Below are positions 1 to 9,931 of a stretch of DNA of 64,000 bases, in pieces. Source of the stretch: Paludibacter sp. 47-17. Its GTDB lineage: Bacteria; Bacteroidota; Bacteroidia; Bacteroidales; Paludibacteraceae. Where the stretch lies: the NCBI GenBank assembly GCA_001898935.1, contig MKVT01000025.1, forward strand, positions 62,001-126,000. Reading direction: 5' to 3'. The notes beneath the pieces were generated by a model that made no database searches, had not been told where the DNA came from, and saw nothing but the letters and a program-made list of their open reading frames with translations. The position numbers were made by a program, and so were the translations under genes. Within the stretch, counting starts at the first letter, position 1. The number at the start of each line of letters is the position of its first letter.

Positions 1-1
1 T

Positions 2-2185
2 AATTTTAATCGTACCAATATGACGGCAAATTTTAATGTCGATCTGACTGATCGTTGGAAAATTGGCGTACAGGTTCTCGGAAAAATAGAAAACCGTACC
101 AACCCGGCTCTCCCGGGTAGCGATGATTACGCGGAAATGCGGTCGTCATTATATAACTTGTTACCTGTTTGGCGTCCCTATGCAAATGATAATCCTGATT
201 ATCTGAATTTTATGGCAGGGCATGACGCAGCACGCAATATGGCCGCGTATACAATCGATAACGCGGGAGAATTTAAAGAAACCTGGCGTACTGTTCAGCC
301 GATTTTCAATATTGATTACGATATTCCTGTAAAAGGGCTGAAATTTAAGTCTTTGTTGTCATATTATTACGGAGATAAGAATACTTCAAACTTTGAAAAA
401 GGATGGAAAGAATACACCTATAACCAGCAGGGAAAGGTTTATGAAGAAAAGTACGACCGGGTCGCTTTAGGTCAGACCTATTTGGGAAAAGAAACCGAAC
501 ATGTGGAAGAACTGACAGGCCAGACTTACCTGGATTTTGACCGGATTTTCGGAAATATTCATCAGGTAACGGCTACGGTGGGTTTCGAATTTTATAAAAG
601 GGCGTGGAATAGTTTGATTATTTACCAAACTCCTGCGAATAATACCTTTATAAGTTTGCTGACCGATAGCGAAAACAATAAGGTGATAAATGATGCTTTG
701 AATTACAGTACTGCAAGCTGGGTATTTCGTGCGGGTTATGTTTATGACCAAAGATATATTATTGATTTCGCGAGTCGTTATGATGCGTCATGGCGTTTTC
801 AACAGGGGAATCAGTGGGGCTTTTTTCCTTCCTTGTCCGGAGCATGGCGGATCTCGGAAGAAGATTTCTTTAAAGGTTCGGAAATTTCATCCTGGTTGTC
901 GAACCTGAAGTTGAGAGTGTCTTATGGCTCCATGGGAAGTGATGCCCTGAGTACCGGGATATATCCGTATTTTGCTTATCTTCCAGGATATAACTATGAT
1001 AAAGGTGGAGCAATTATCACCTCCAATCCGATTTCAGGAGGGGCCGATAATATGGTTATTGGGAGTCAATCGAAGGGATTGCCGGTTACCAACCTGACCT
1101 GGATTAAAACCGCGATTACTAACGTGGGAATCGATCTTGGTTTTTTCGATAACCACCTGACTGCTGAATTCGATGCGTTTCAAAGAGTACGTGATGGCAT
1201 TCCTGCATATCCCGATGATGTGACATATCCTCTCGAGAGTGGATTTCTTGCAATGGCTCAGAATTTAAACTCTGATAAAACGCTCGGAGTGGATGGGTTT
1301 ATCAAGTGGAATGATAAAATCGGCGACTTTACTTATTCTGTCGGAGTCAATGCTACGCTGGCACGGCAAATGAATGGAAAGCGCTATGGAGAATTGTTTT
1401 TAAATGCCTGGGACCGGTACAGGTGGTCGCAGGAAAACAGATGGGCCAATGTGCAGAATGGCGAAATCTGGATGTGGGAAACGATTGGGGTTTTTCAGAC
1501 TCAGGAAGAAATTGATAATTATCCGGTAAATATAGACGGGGCTAATAATACGAATCTCAGACCGGGTGATCTTATTTTCAGAGATATCAATGAAGATGGC
1601 ATTATCGATGATTTTGACAAAAGGCCCTTGGGCTATGCCGCTGCCGACTGGCCGTGGGACTCCTCAAAAGGAAATAAAAACCCCTTGTTGTCATTCGGAT
1701 TAAACCTGGGAGTTGAATGGAAGGGAATTGATTTTGCTGCTGACCTTGCAGGTGGAAGTATGAATACCTTTGTTCCCGACTGGCATGTAAAATACGGTCC
1801 TTCACGTACTCAAACCGGTTTTGTTTATAACTCGCTGGATGTGTGGCATCATGAAGACATCTACGATCCGACATCGCCCTGGGTTCCGGGTAAGTTTCCT
1901 GCGCCGGCCGGTTGGAACAATCCTTCGCTTCGTAGCTGGAATGATTACTATACTAAAGAAATAAATTATGTCCGTTTGAGGAATTTGGTCCTGGGCTACA
2001 CGCTTCCTGTAAAATACACAAAAAAAATTCTGATTGAAAAATTAAGATTTTATTTTGAGGGAAGTAATCTTTTTTGCCTTGACAGTCTGGAAGATTATGG
2101 TTTTGATCCTGAAATATCGACTGTTACCGGATTCGATTATCCCCAACATCGTACCTGTTTATTTGGTATCAATCTAACATTCTAA
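2..2185 (+). CDS. SusC/RagA-like TonB-dependent outer-membrane receptor, 5' end cut by window
   Basis: The frame is open to the first bases of the window, so the signal peptide, carboxypeptidase-like domain and plug lie upstream; roughly the last 727 residues are seen. They are a run of amphipathic beta strands rich in aromatic residues and end in the typical SusC terminus (hydrophobic strand closing with GINLTF). Such receptors form a 22-strand barrel that takes up oligosaccharides in a TonB-dependent way, lidded by the SusD partner. The susD gene starts 11 bp downstream, so the two form the usual pair. A calcium-binding-like stretch (DINEDGIIDDFD) near residue 530 is common in this family. 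Substrate cannot be read from the receptor. Assignment rests on family resemblance and the pairing with SusD. Confidence 0.93.
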   Translation, partial: NFNRTNMTANFNVDLTDRWKIGVQVLGKIENRTNPALPGSDDYAEMRSSLYNLLPVWRPYANDNPDYLNFMAGHDAARNMAAYTIDNAGEFKETWRTVQPIFNIDYDIPVKGLKFKSLLSYYYGDKNTSNFEKGWKEYTYNQQGKVYEEKYDRVALGQTYLGKETEHVEELTGQTYLDFDRIFGNIHQVTATVGFEFYKRAWNSLIIYQTPANNTFISLLTDSENNKVINDALNYSTASWVFRAGYVYDQRYIIDFASRYDASWRFQQGNQWGFFPSLSGAWRISEEDFFKGSEISSWLSNLKLRVSYGSMGSDALSTGIYPYFAYLPGYNYDKGGAIITSNPISGGADNMVIGSQSKGLPVTNLTWIKTAITNVGIDLGFFDNHLTAEFDAFQRVRDGIPAYPDDVTYPLESGFLAMAQNLNSDKTLGVDGFIKWNDKIGDFTYSVGVNATLARQMNGKRYGELFLNAWDRYRWSQENRWANVQNGEIWMWETIGVFQTQEEIDNYPVNIDGANNTNLRPGDLIFRDINEDGIIDDFDKRPLGYAAADWPWDSSKGNKNPLLSFGLNLGVEWKGIDFAADLAGGSMNTFVPDWHVKYGPSRTQTGFVYNSLDVWHHEDIYDPTSPWVPGKFPAPAGWNNPSLRSWNDYYTKEINYVRLRNLVLGYTLPVKYTKKILIEKLRFYFEGSNLFCLDSLEDYGFDPEISTVTGFDYPQHRTCLFGINLTF

Positions 2186-2196
2186 TAGATAATCAT

Positions 2197-4149
2197 ATGA
2201 AAAAGAACAAAGTAGTTATCTTTCTATTCATTGCGGGTCTTTTTTCTCTTATATCCTGTGATGACTGGCTGACACAGAAAGATTTAACAGGAATGTCCCC
2301 GGAAGAGGCATACTCTACAGATCAGGGAATTACAAGCATAGTTGCGAATTTATACTCTCGACTCCGTTATGAACAGGACTTTAGTTCCGATAATGAGTCG
2401 TATGATCTGACAAGATGGGATGAGGCGACTAATAACAGCCAGTATTGGGCATTTGCCGGTAATGTAGGGCGCGACTACAGATCCTATTATGATTATGGTT
2501 TGATAAGAGATATTAATCTTCATCTGGAAGAGTTGGAAAATAATGCGAATAATATTCCTGTTGAGAAGCTGAAATATTACAAAGCTGAGGCCCGTTTTCT
2601 GAGAGCTATGGTGTATTTTACGATGGTTACGCGCATTGGCGGGGTGCCGCTGATTACGGAAACAACGGGTTATGTAAATGATCCCATTGAGTTGGCCAAA
2701 CCTCGGAATAAAGAAGCTGAAGTGTATGATTTCATTGCCAGTGAGGTGGATGAAATTAAAAACGACTTGAAGGTAGTTTCGGGTGTGATTACGCAGACCC
2801 GGGCGTCAAAGGGAAGTGCGCTGGCTCTGAAATCGCGGGCAATGTTGTATGCAGGTTCTCTGGCTTTCAATTACGATAAAAGCAGTGCTAAAGGATTGAA
2901 TCTGCCGAGCGGCGCTACGGGAATTGATAAAAACAGAGCGAACGAATATCTTACAAAATGCCTGGATGCTTGCAGGGAACTCGACGAAATGGCTTATTAT
3001 TCTTTGTATGATAAAGACGCCGACCCGGCATCCAATTACAGCAACTTATTCTTGACCAAAACAGACAACAGAGAGATAATATTTTGCAAGGCATATGATG
3101 GGGTTAATGTTTTTAATTTCTTTACACAACGGGCAATTGCCCGTTCTCAAACAGGAGTTGCAAAAAGCGGCGCTCAAATAAATCCCACCTTGAATCTTGT
3201 AAATTCCTATGAACTGGTGGCGACACATGAAGTAAGCCCCCTGGATGCTTATGCAGGCGACGAAGTTGTCGAAGTGATAGGAACTGCCACTTCAGGTCAC
3301 AGTTATAATATTTTTGATCAACCGGAGGATATTTTTGCCGGTCGTGATCCGCGTCTGAGTGGGACAGTTGTGTTCGCCGGGTCGACTCTTAGAAATAAGC
3401 CAATCGATTTACAGGCCGGATTGGCGGTGCTTGGTTCGGATGGAAGGTATACTTTTAAATCAGCACCATCCATCGATGTGATCAGTACTGCCAACTATCA
3501 GGGGGTCAGACTCACGGGCGAAGATGGACCATTCCGGTCGGGCAACAACTGCTGGTACATTTCGCATTCAGGATTTCTGCTCCGAAAATATGTGGATGCT
3601 GCGACGGGTAGTGAAACCAAAGGGAACAGTGCGGTGCCATACATAATTTTCCGCTATGGTGAGGTGCTGTTAAACGGAGCCGAAGCCGCTTATCTGCTGG
3701 GTCAAAACGGGGTTGCCTCGTATCATAATACTCATCCCAAAGAACTTTCGCTTGCGTACATTAATAAGATCAGAAAACGTGCAGGAGGGGATGCGTTTAA
3801 ACTGACCATTGCTGAACTGACATTTGACAGAATAATCAATGAACGACGCGTGGAACTTGCCTTTGAAGATCACCGGTATTACGATCTTAAACGATGGAGA
3901 TTGGCTGATGAACTATGGGAGTTCAACCGTGATAGTGAAACTGCAGTGTTGTATGGTTTGTGGCCGTATAAGATTTATGCGCCCGGCGATGCAAAAGATG
4001 GAAAATGGCTCTACCGTAAAGTGAAGATTGAGCACAGGGGAACAGCTACCGATATGGGTATGCCTCTTAACTTCGACAGAACGATGTATTATTCTACCTA
4101 TCCCATGAATGAGGGAAATCCTTATATCGAAATGAATCCTAATCATTAA
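2197..4149 (+). CDS. SusD/RagB-family nutrient-binding lipoprotein
   Basis: This 650-residue protein starts with a lipoprotein signal peptide ending in LISC, so Cys21 would be lipidated and the protein carried to the cell surface. It shows the SusD pattern: an N-terminal tetratricopeptide-like helical part with the AEARFLRA..YF motif near residues 130-140, and a C-terminal helix with INERRVELAFEDHRYYDLKRW near residues 547-567, a hallmark of the RagB/SusD family. It caps the SusC barrel and binds glycan on the outside of the cell. It sits 11 bp after susC and 35 bp before a DUF3823 lipoprotein, which indicates one operon. It is somewhat longer than average for the family (500-600), but no domain is missing. 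Confidence 0.96.
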   Translation: MKKNKVVIFLFIAGLFSLISCDDWLTQKDLTGMSPEEAYSTDQGITSIVANLYSRLRYEQDFSSDNESYDLTRWDEATNNSQYWAFAGNVGRDYRSYYDYGLIRDINLHLEELENNANNIPVEKLKYYKAEARFLRAMVYFTMVTRIGGVPLITETTGYVNDPIELAKPRNKEAEVYDFIASEVDEIKNDLKVVSGVITQTRASKGSALALKSRAMLYAGSLAFNYDKSSAKGLNLPSGATGIDKNRANEYLTKCLDACRELDEMAYYSLYDKDADPASNYSNLFLTKTDNREIIFCKAYDGVNVFNFFTQRAIARSQTGVAKSGAQINPTLNLVNSYELVATHEVSPLDAYAGDEVVEVIGTATSGHSYNIFDQPEDIFAGRDPRLSGTVVFAGSTLRNKPIDLQAGLAVLGSDGRYTFKSAPSIDVISTANYQGVRLTGEDGPFRSGNNCWYISHSGFLLRKYVDAATGSETKGNSAVPYIIFRYGEVLLNGAEAAYLLGQNGVASYHNTHPKELSLAYINKIRKRAGGDAFKLTIAELTFDRIINERRVELAFEDHRYYDLKRWRLADELWEFNRDSETAVLYGLWPYKIYAPGDAKDGKWLYRKVKIEHRGTATDMGMPLNFDRTMYYSTYPMNEGNPYIEMNPNH

Positions 4150-4184
4150 GCGGGTATTTATTAGTAATAAAAAAATCAATTCAA

Positions 4185-4949
4185 ATGAAAAAAACAATAA
4201 TATTGGTGTCGGTCGTTATCTTGATTTCGTATCTAAGTTCTTGTGAATATGACAACTATGATGCCCCGTCGGTAAAAATAACCGGTAAGCTTATTTCAGG
4301 CGGACAAAATTTTCTTTATGATGGAAATCCGGCCAGAGGACTTATTAAGGTGATACAGAAGGGTTTTGGGAAGGCGGATAACGGCACCTCGGTTCGGGTC
4401 GATGAAAATGGAAGATTCGCTCAATTGCTCTTTCCCGGCGAGTACTGGCTGACGCTGGAGAATAATGTATATCCCTTTGATTTTAAGGCGATCAGATCGT
4501 TGGGAGCCGGACTTGGTTATGACTCCTTAAAAATAGATTTGCAATCGGATATTGAAATGGATTTGGAACTTGTTCCTTATTACCTTCTGACTGATTTTAC
4601 AGCTAAAGTTGAAAATAACAATATTGTGCTCCGCTGTAATGTGGCAAAGAACCCGGAAGCTCCTGTGACGGTTCCCAAAGTGATTTTTGCCAGAGGATAT
4701 GCCGGGACGACTTCTATTGTTAACGGTGGAACCTTGTGTACCAAATCAAAAAGAGCTGTAATTACCTCCTCCGGAAGCTTTGAGATTCTAATTCCTTTAT
4801 TTGGGACGAACTCATACAGGGATATTTACAAAAATAATTTCAGGGAGCATGCTTTCTGTAGAGTGTCAATCGAACTGGACGGTATTCCCTCTTATTACCT
4901 GTACTCTGATATTGTTAAAATTGAGAACGTTCCTTTGGTTCAGCAATGA
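4185..4949 (+). CDS. DUF3823-type surface lipoprotein of the PUL
   Basis: The 254-residue product has a lipoprotein signal ending in LSSC (Cys20) followed by an EYDNYDAPS segment typical of DUF3823 proteins that follow susCD pairs. The N-terminal half looks like a carboxypeptidase-regulatory-like beta sandwich (ITGKLISGG, then a short VRVDENGRF strand and a LFPGEYWL strand); the second half looks like another beta sandwich. Such proteins occupy the position of SusE/SusF and probably bind glycan at the surface. No catalytic residues are recognised. Position and signal peptide are direct observations; glycan binding is inferred from context. Confidence 0.82.
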   Translation: MKKTIILVSVVILISYLSSCEYDNYDAPSVKITGKLISGGQNFLYDGNPARGLIKVIQKGFGKADNGTSVRVDENGRFAQLLFPGEYWLTLENNVYPFDFKAIRSLGAGLGYDSLKIDLQSDIEMDLELVPYYLLTDFTAKVENNNIVLRCNVAKNPEAPVTVPKVIFARGYAGTTSIVNGGTLCTKSKRAVITSSGSFEILIPLFGTNSYRDIYKNNFREHAFCRVSIELDGIPSYYLYSDIVKIENVPLVQQ

Positions 4950-5016
4950 CGAGGTCCGATTCACATGCTCGATGATAAAAAATAGATTTTTTATTTACAC
5001 TTTAAAGATTAGTAGT

Positions 5017-6516
5017 ATGAAAAAAAGAGTATTCATTGCTTTATTTGCAGGTCTTGTATTTATTACGGCCAATGCCCAGATCAACAAGTTGTCGGGTCAC
5101 GATGAAATAGGTTGGCCGAGCGGATTTTATGCGGAAGGCACCAATGGGACATTTGTTCTGGAAAAAGACGGAGATGCCATCAAGGTAGTATCCCAGGCCT
5201 CAGGGACACTGGCGGGTAAGTTCAATCATCGTTTTACGCCGTCGGTGAACGGCGAATATACCCTTAAGTTTAAAGCTAAAAAGGATGGTGACGGCGCGCA
5301 GAATGTAAAGATCAACCTGTTGCGGACCGACGCATGGACAGATCTGGTTGCGGTTCATTCGGAGGTTGCGATAGATGCAGCAGAGTACCAGGATTATACG
5401 GTTACTTTTGTTTACAGAGAAGATATCAGAACCAAAACACCTCAGTGTTATCAGCTTGAGATCTATGTGAACGGAGTATCGGGAAATCTTTGGTTCAAGG
5501 ACATCAATTTATACGAGAGCAATAATAATCAGGTGACTTATACCGATGATTTTGAAACAGATTTATACTGGGGACTTTATCAGTTGAACGGTAATAGCTG
5601 GGAGCGGACGCCAAAGACTGCATCGGAAAAGGGAGAGCTCAGGAAAGTAAAACCGTCAGAAACAACGGTGTTGCAGTATACGCAACAAGTAGGTTTTACA
5701 GATCCGTGGAATGCCACCGTAACCCGAACCTGGTGGGCGCAACGTGGGGTTCAGTATCGTGTAAAGTTTGATATCGGCAGTTCTGTAAACATGCCATCGG
5801 TAGGAGGTATCGGATTGGAAATCTGGGATGGTACGAATAAGATTCGTCCTGCTGAGTATTTAGAAGTAACTCCGACGATGCAGACCAAAGACTTCATTAC
5901 TTCCAAGGTGACCGAAGAATTTGCTTATTCGGCAACGTTTTTTGTAGGCAAACTGCCGGCATCGGAGAAGATGTTCCTGGATAATGTGCTGATAGCTCCG
6001 ATTTATTTATACGATGCTACAGTAACGGATGTAAAGAAGAATACCCTAACGGTAAACTGGTTGCATTCAGGGTATTTTGCAGGAGAAAAGATGGATGTAT
6101 CCCTGATTGACGGAACGGATACTACCTTGCTGAAAGCAGACGTGGAGATCATTGCAGGCGCTGCAACGGTGGAACTTCCTATAAGTCTCGATGCAACTAA
6201 ACAGTACAAGATACGGCTAAAGGATAAGGTGGGCGCAGGCAATTATGTGGTGCATAATTTTACGGAGAGCCAGCAGTTTATGTACGATTTGCAAACTGAT
6301 GTCGAATCGGATAGCGCAAGTGATATTCTTGTTTATGTGGCTGACGAACGATTGAATATCTGTAATATACCTGTTGGCAGTGCTGTCAAAGTCTATTCGT
6401 CGACAGGCCGTTTGGAAAAAGCATTTGTGTCTGTAAATGGTATTGAAACTTTAAACATTAATCAGGGGGTATATGTCGTTCAGGTGAATGGAAAAACTTT
6501 TAAAGCGATACTGTAA
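5017..6516 (+). CDS. secreted carbohydrate-binding-like protein with type IX C-terminal domain
   Basis: Start chosen at 5017, where MKKRVFIALFAGLVFITANAQ gives a clean Sec signal peptide; the frame runs upstream to 4801, but that part overlaps the previous gene and has no signal. The 499-residue product has beta-rich modules resembling carbohydrate-binding folds (residues about 30-170 and 175-320) with GEYTLKFKAKKDGDG, a common ligand-binding-module motif. The last 70 residues (VKVYSSTGRLEKAF...GVYVVQVNGKTFKAIL) resemble a type IX secretion or DUF6383 C-terminal domain, which would lead to cell-surface attachment. No catalytic site is seen. It probably helps hold polysaccharide for the enzymes encoded downstream. 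Confidence 0.75.
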   Translation: MKKRVFIALFAGLVFITANAQINKLSGHDEIGWPSGFYAEGTNGTFVLEKDGDAIKVVSQASGTLAGKFNHRFTPSVNGEYTLKFKAKKDGDGAQNVKINLLRTDAWTDLVAVHSEVAIDAAEYQDYTVTFVYREDIRTKTPQCYQLEIYVNGVSGNLWFKDINLYESNNNQVTYTDDFETDLYWGLYQLNGNSWERTPKTASEKGELRKVKPSETTVLQYTQQVGFTDPWNATVTRTWWAQRGVQYRVKFDIGSSVNMPSVGGIGLEIWDGTNKIRPAEYLEVTPTMQTKDFITSKVTEEFAYSATFFVGKLPASEKMFLDNVLIAPIYLYDATVTDVKKNTLTVNWLHSGYFAGEKMDVSLIDGTDTTLLKADVEIIAGAATVELPISLDATKQYKIRLKDKVGAGNYVVHNFTESQQFMYDLQTDVESDSASDILVYVADERLNICNIPVGSAVKVYSSTGRLEKAFVSVNGIETLNINQGVYVVQVNGKTFKAIL

Positions 6517-6539
6517 AGAAAGTAACTGAGCATGCTGAT

Positions 6540-6575
6540 TAGCCGGGAATAGATCGTCGGATTTATTCCTGGCTA
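6540..6575 (+). terminator. hairpin between PUL genes
   Basis: Twelve-base arms (TAGCCGGGAATA and TATTCCTGGCTA) with one G-T wobble and a 12-base loop follow the stop codon at 6516. There is no T run, so it may be a partial terminator or an mRNA-stabilising hairpin within the operon rather than a true end. Confidence 0.45.
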
Positions 6576-6628
6576 CAAACCACAGAAAAAGCGGAGTCGG
6601 GTGAATTTTGAATAATGGAGCTTAAGAT

Positions 6629-8851
6629 ATGAAATGGATAAAAATAAGTACGATGGTAATGTGTCAATTGTTGGTTTCGGTGGTAATGAGCGCCGAATCA
6701 TACGTATTGCTTTCAGGGAGCGCCGAATTGTCAGCGATAGAATTTGCACATCAACAATATGGTTTGATACTTCGGACTCCAACTGCTACATATCAAACGA
6801 TGAATTATCCTTTTCCTGTTACGCTTGAGGTAAATGGAGCGACTCTTACTGATTTTTATTCAAAAGTTGAATATCGGAATAACAGTATGGTATGTTCGGC
6901 CCGGTTAACAACTACGAATGGTTCGCAATTGAGTATTAAAGATGCATTCTCTCCCGACAGTACCGGATTTTTCCATTTAACCAGAGAGATAGTTGTAATC
7001 AAGCCAACAGATCCGGAAGAGTATTTCAACTCCTATTTTGGATGGACGATAAGGGTATCTTCATCCATAAATGATTTTGAGTTTTTTGTGCCGGGAATTT
7101 GGTACAAGGATAATCGTTATTTAACCAAAAGAGCGTTGGCCAACGATTTTTCCGATAATTACTTTTATTTCAGAGAGGACAGGCTTCCGCTGCCAATTGT
7201 TGCCTCCCGCGATAAAAAGAACGGTACGGCGCTGAGCTTGATGCATATTGATGCACATCCGGAAACATTTTACGGAGAGAATGGATTGCACCGCATTGTT
7301 GATGAGCGAATGCAATTTGGGAGTCTTGGCTTTGTGCAAACAGGAGATGTGTCGGTGCAATTTGTTTTTCCGGGTATCGAAGGCGAAAGGACCTATACCG
7401 GAAGTTTAGGGGATAAAGAAAAATCTTTTTCCTATCGCAGTCATCCCGCCAGAAAGGATATTGCACATACCTATCGACTTGTGTTTGGCACTAATGAAAC
7501 CGGCGACTTCGCGTCATTTGTTGAGAAATGCTGGAAACAGGCGTGGAACAGGTATAACCCCCCGGTTCATAAAATGAACATGACCGATGCTTATCAGGCA
7601 AGTATCGAAGTGCTTGATGCCTATCTGGAGAATGTGAACGGAGCCCCGGGCTGGCCTTTTTCGATTTATCTGCCGAATGGTATTGCGCGTGCGTACAATT
7701 ATCAAATGGGATTTATCGGTTTTCAGTTGTCGAATGCTGCATTTTTGTTGCGTCATGGACTGGAGACTGGTAATAGTAATCAGGTTAAAAGAGCATCGGA
7801 GGTTGTGGATTTTTGGGTTAAAGAAAGCATGACAGAACATGGGTTGCCAAAAACCTGGGCTGATGCAAATGCCGATCGGAAGCATACCTGGCGTCATTAT
7901 GAAACCTATATGAGGACAACAGCCGGTGGAATGGAAGGAATGATGTCGGCCTGGAACACCATGAAAAAACATGGAATAAATAAACCCGAATGGTTGAATT
8001 ATTGTAAAACCTACGCCAATTGGTTGGTTGAAAACCAGGAAGAAGACGGGAGTTTTTATATTCGCTACCGGTGGGAAGATGCACGGCCAACCCACGACAG
8101 CAAATATACCACCACAAACGTAATTCGTTTTTTGATCGAATTATACTGTGCTACTTCTGATGAGAAGTATCTGACTTCCGCATTGAAAGCAGGGGAGTTT
8201 AGTTATGACTTTATTCATAAAGATTATTTGTATGTGGGTGGAGTTATCGATAATCCGAATGTAAAGGACAGGGAGTCCGGTCAGATGGCAATTTATGCCT
8301 TTCTTGCGTTGTACGACGTGACGAAAGAAGAAAGATGGAAAGCAGCAGCGGTACAGGCGGCACGTTATACCGAAACCTTTATGTTTTCATACAATGTGCC
8401 AATGGCTTTCAATGATAGTTTGACGGATTTTCCCCTGCACAGGGATCTGACCGGGTTTACGCTTATAGCTACAGGGCATTCTGGTATCGACAATGGATTG
8501 TCATTTTCATCATTTCAATATTATCGTTTGTATTTGCTGACGCACGATAAACATTTTTTGCACCTGGCCAGAGTGATACAAAACAACACTTTGCAGATTA
8601 TGGATCTCGATGGTAAAATGGGTTTTCGTTATCGGGGGTTGCTCACCGAATGCTTTGCTCCTCAGGCCAACAGGGGGCATAGTGTCCGGCAGCAACTGCC
8701 ATGGAATCAGGCGGCTGTTTTAGATCCGATGTGCCGTTTTATGGATGCGTTCGGTGAGTGGGATATCGACTTGATTGAGCAATGGCCTTTGGAGAAAAAA
8801 ATAAAATTGATGGAAGCATATGCCATTCAACAAGGAATGTTGTCAGAATAA
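6629..8851 (+). CDS. secreted six-hairpin (alpha/alpha toroid) glycosidase-like protein
   Basis: The 740-residue protein has an N-terminal signal peptide (hydrophobic stretch to about residue 22), a beta-sandwich-like N-terminal half, and from about residue 310 a helical repeat part with alternating hairpins: YNYQMGFIGFQLSNAAF, GMMSAWNTMKKHG, WLVENQEEDGSFYIRY, ESGQMAIYAFLALYDVT and a final LTECFAPQANRG stretch. That pattern is typical of (alpha/alpha)6-barrel glycosidases and lyases found in Bacteroidota PULs. Acidic residues in the TWADANAD and QEEDGSF segments are possible catalytic or binding residues, but no family-defining catalytic pair is certain. The exact glycoside hydrolase family was not determined. 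A Bacteroidota start lies at 6629 and the next gene follows after 13 bp. Confidence 0.7.
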   Translation: MKWIKISTMVMCQLLVSVVMSAESYVLLSGSAELSAIEFAHQQYGLILRTPTATYQTMNYPFPVTLEVNGATLTDFYSKVEYRNNSMVCSARLTTTNGSQLSIKDAFSPDSTGFFHLTREIVVIKPTDPEEYFNSYFGWTIRVSSSINDFEFFVPGIWYKDNRYLTKRALANDFSDNYFYFREDRLPLPIVASRDKKNGTALSLMHIDAHPETFYGENGLHRIVDERMQFGSLGFVQTGDVSVQFVFPGIEGERTYTGSLGDKEKSFSYRSHPARKDIAHTYRLVFGTNETGDFASFVEKCWKQAWNRYNPPVHKMNMTDAYQASIEVLDAYLENVNGAPGWPFSIYLPNGIARAYNYQMGFIGFQLSNAAFLLRHGLETGNSNQVKRASEVVDFWVKESMTEHGLPKTWADANADRKHTWRHYETYMRTTAGGMEGMMSAWNTMKKHGINKPEWLNYCKTYANWLVENQEEDGSFYIRYRWEDARPTHDSKYTTTNVIRFLIELYCATSDEKYLTSALKAGEFSYDFIHKDYLYVGGVIDNPNVKDRESGQMAIYAFLALYDVTKEERWKAAAVQAARYTETFMFSYNVPMAFNDSLTDFPLHRDLTGFTLIATGHSGIDNGLSFSSFQYYRLYLLTHDKHFLHLARVIQNNTLQIMDLDGKMGFRYRGLLTECFAPQANRGHSVRQQLPWNQAAVLDPMCRFMDAFGEWDIDLIEQWPLEKKIKLMEAYAIQQGMLSE

Positions 8852-8864
8852 CAATCAGAGCGTC

Positions 8865-9899
8865 ATGAAGAAGAAAAAGGGTATGATTCTCCTGTTGCTG
8901 TTTCCTGTTGTTGTATGGTCGCAACAACCACGTATACCTCGGGTGGAAACGTATTTGTCGGAAACCGGAGAGCCGGTCACAGCTCTTCAGTCCACTGTGA
9001 ACAAAAATTATTGCCTGCCTATGCAGCGATATATTCCTTCTGAACAATTGATACTGGATTGTCCTGTTTTCAGAAACTTGGGCGTAAGAGCCATCATGCC
9101 TTTCGGATTTTCTTTGAATAAATTCTCCGAGATTCAGCTGTCGCGTACGAAGAATAATCTTCAGGAAAGCGGGTGTCTTCCTTTGAGGTACGACAGTGTT
9201 TTTTCCGGTATCAGTTATATGTTGTGTGATAGTGTGGTGTATGGCATTCGAATACAGGTGAATGAAGGAGGGCGAAGAGCCGGTAAGGAACAGATCGTCG
9301 AGGAGCTGGATAAATACTTTACAGCACCCGATTTTTCAAACAAAAACAGGATAGTTTATTCCGATGAAGACTTCCTCGTGAAATACTGCCTTCGGGAGAA
9401 TAAGATTGAAGTTTTTTCCTTGTTTCATTACCCTATTGTTGAATCGGTAGCTCCGGGAATTAAACAAAAGGTTTATTACGGACCGCAATGGTATGAGTTT
9501 TCGGAAGAAGATGCCGTAATGCTGGCATTTTTTAATCAGGAAACAAAAGAGAATAATGTTCAGTTGGCTGCTAAGTTGTATTTCAGGGGGAAACAGTTAA
9601 CCGGTTTCAAAGAGCTCCGGTTTCACCTTGAAAATGGATTGGTGTTGAGTTATCAGTTGCAGCAGGAATTTGCAGACAACGAAAAGGGGGCTAAAACCGA
9701 ACGTGATACAAGGATTTTTATGCATTATGAACAATTGAAAAAGATGATGCAGTCCCGGACTGTCGGAGTGGAAATTGTTGGCGAGTTTAGAACGTTATCG
9801 TATCAAATGCCGGCATTTCAGAAATATTCATTACATACTGCCTATGAATATTTCAGATGGCAGGCGACTAATCCCATGATTAAATACAGAGGAATTTAG
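8865..9899 (+). CDS. secreted protein of unknown function within the PUL
   Basis: Start set at 8865, giving MKKKKGMILLLLFPVVVWSQQ as a signal peptide; the longer frame from 8820 overlaps the previous gene. The 344-residue protein is not recognised. It contains five cysteines, a central part rich in acidic and aromatic residues (VYYGPQWYEFSEEDAVMLAFFNQ) and a C-terminal segment with short strands. No catalytic motif or domain could be named. It is co-oriented and closely spaced with the glycosidase-like gene upstream (13 bp) and the GH43 gene downstream (32 bp), so it probably belongs to the same operon and acts in the periplasm or at the surface. Confidence 0.7.
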   Translation: MKKKKGMILLLLFPVVVWSQQPRIPRVETYLSETGEPVTALQSTVNKNYCLPMQRYIPSEQLILDCPVFRNLGVRAIMPFGFSLNKFSEIQLSRTKNNLQESGCLPLRYDSVFSGISYMLCDSVVYGIRIQVNEGGRRAGKEQIVEELDKYFTAPDFSNKNRIVYSDEDFLVKYCLRENKIEVFSLFHYPIVESVAPGIKQKVYYGPQWYEFSEEDAVMLAFFNQETKENNVQLAAKLYFRGKQLTGFKELRFHLENGLVLSYQLQQEFADNEKGAKTERDTRIFMHYEQLKKMMQSRTVGVEIVGEFRTLSYQMPAFQKYSLHTAYEYFRWQATNPMIKYRGI

Positions 9900-9931
9900 A
9901 ACATAAATATTATTATAAAATAAAATCAGGT

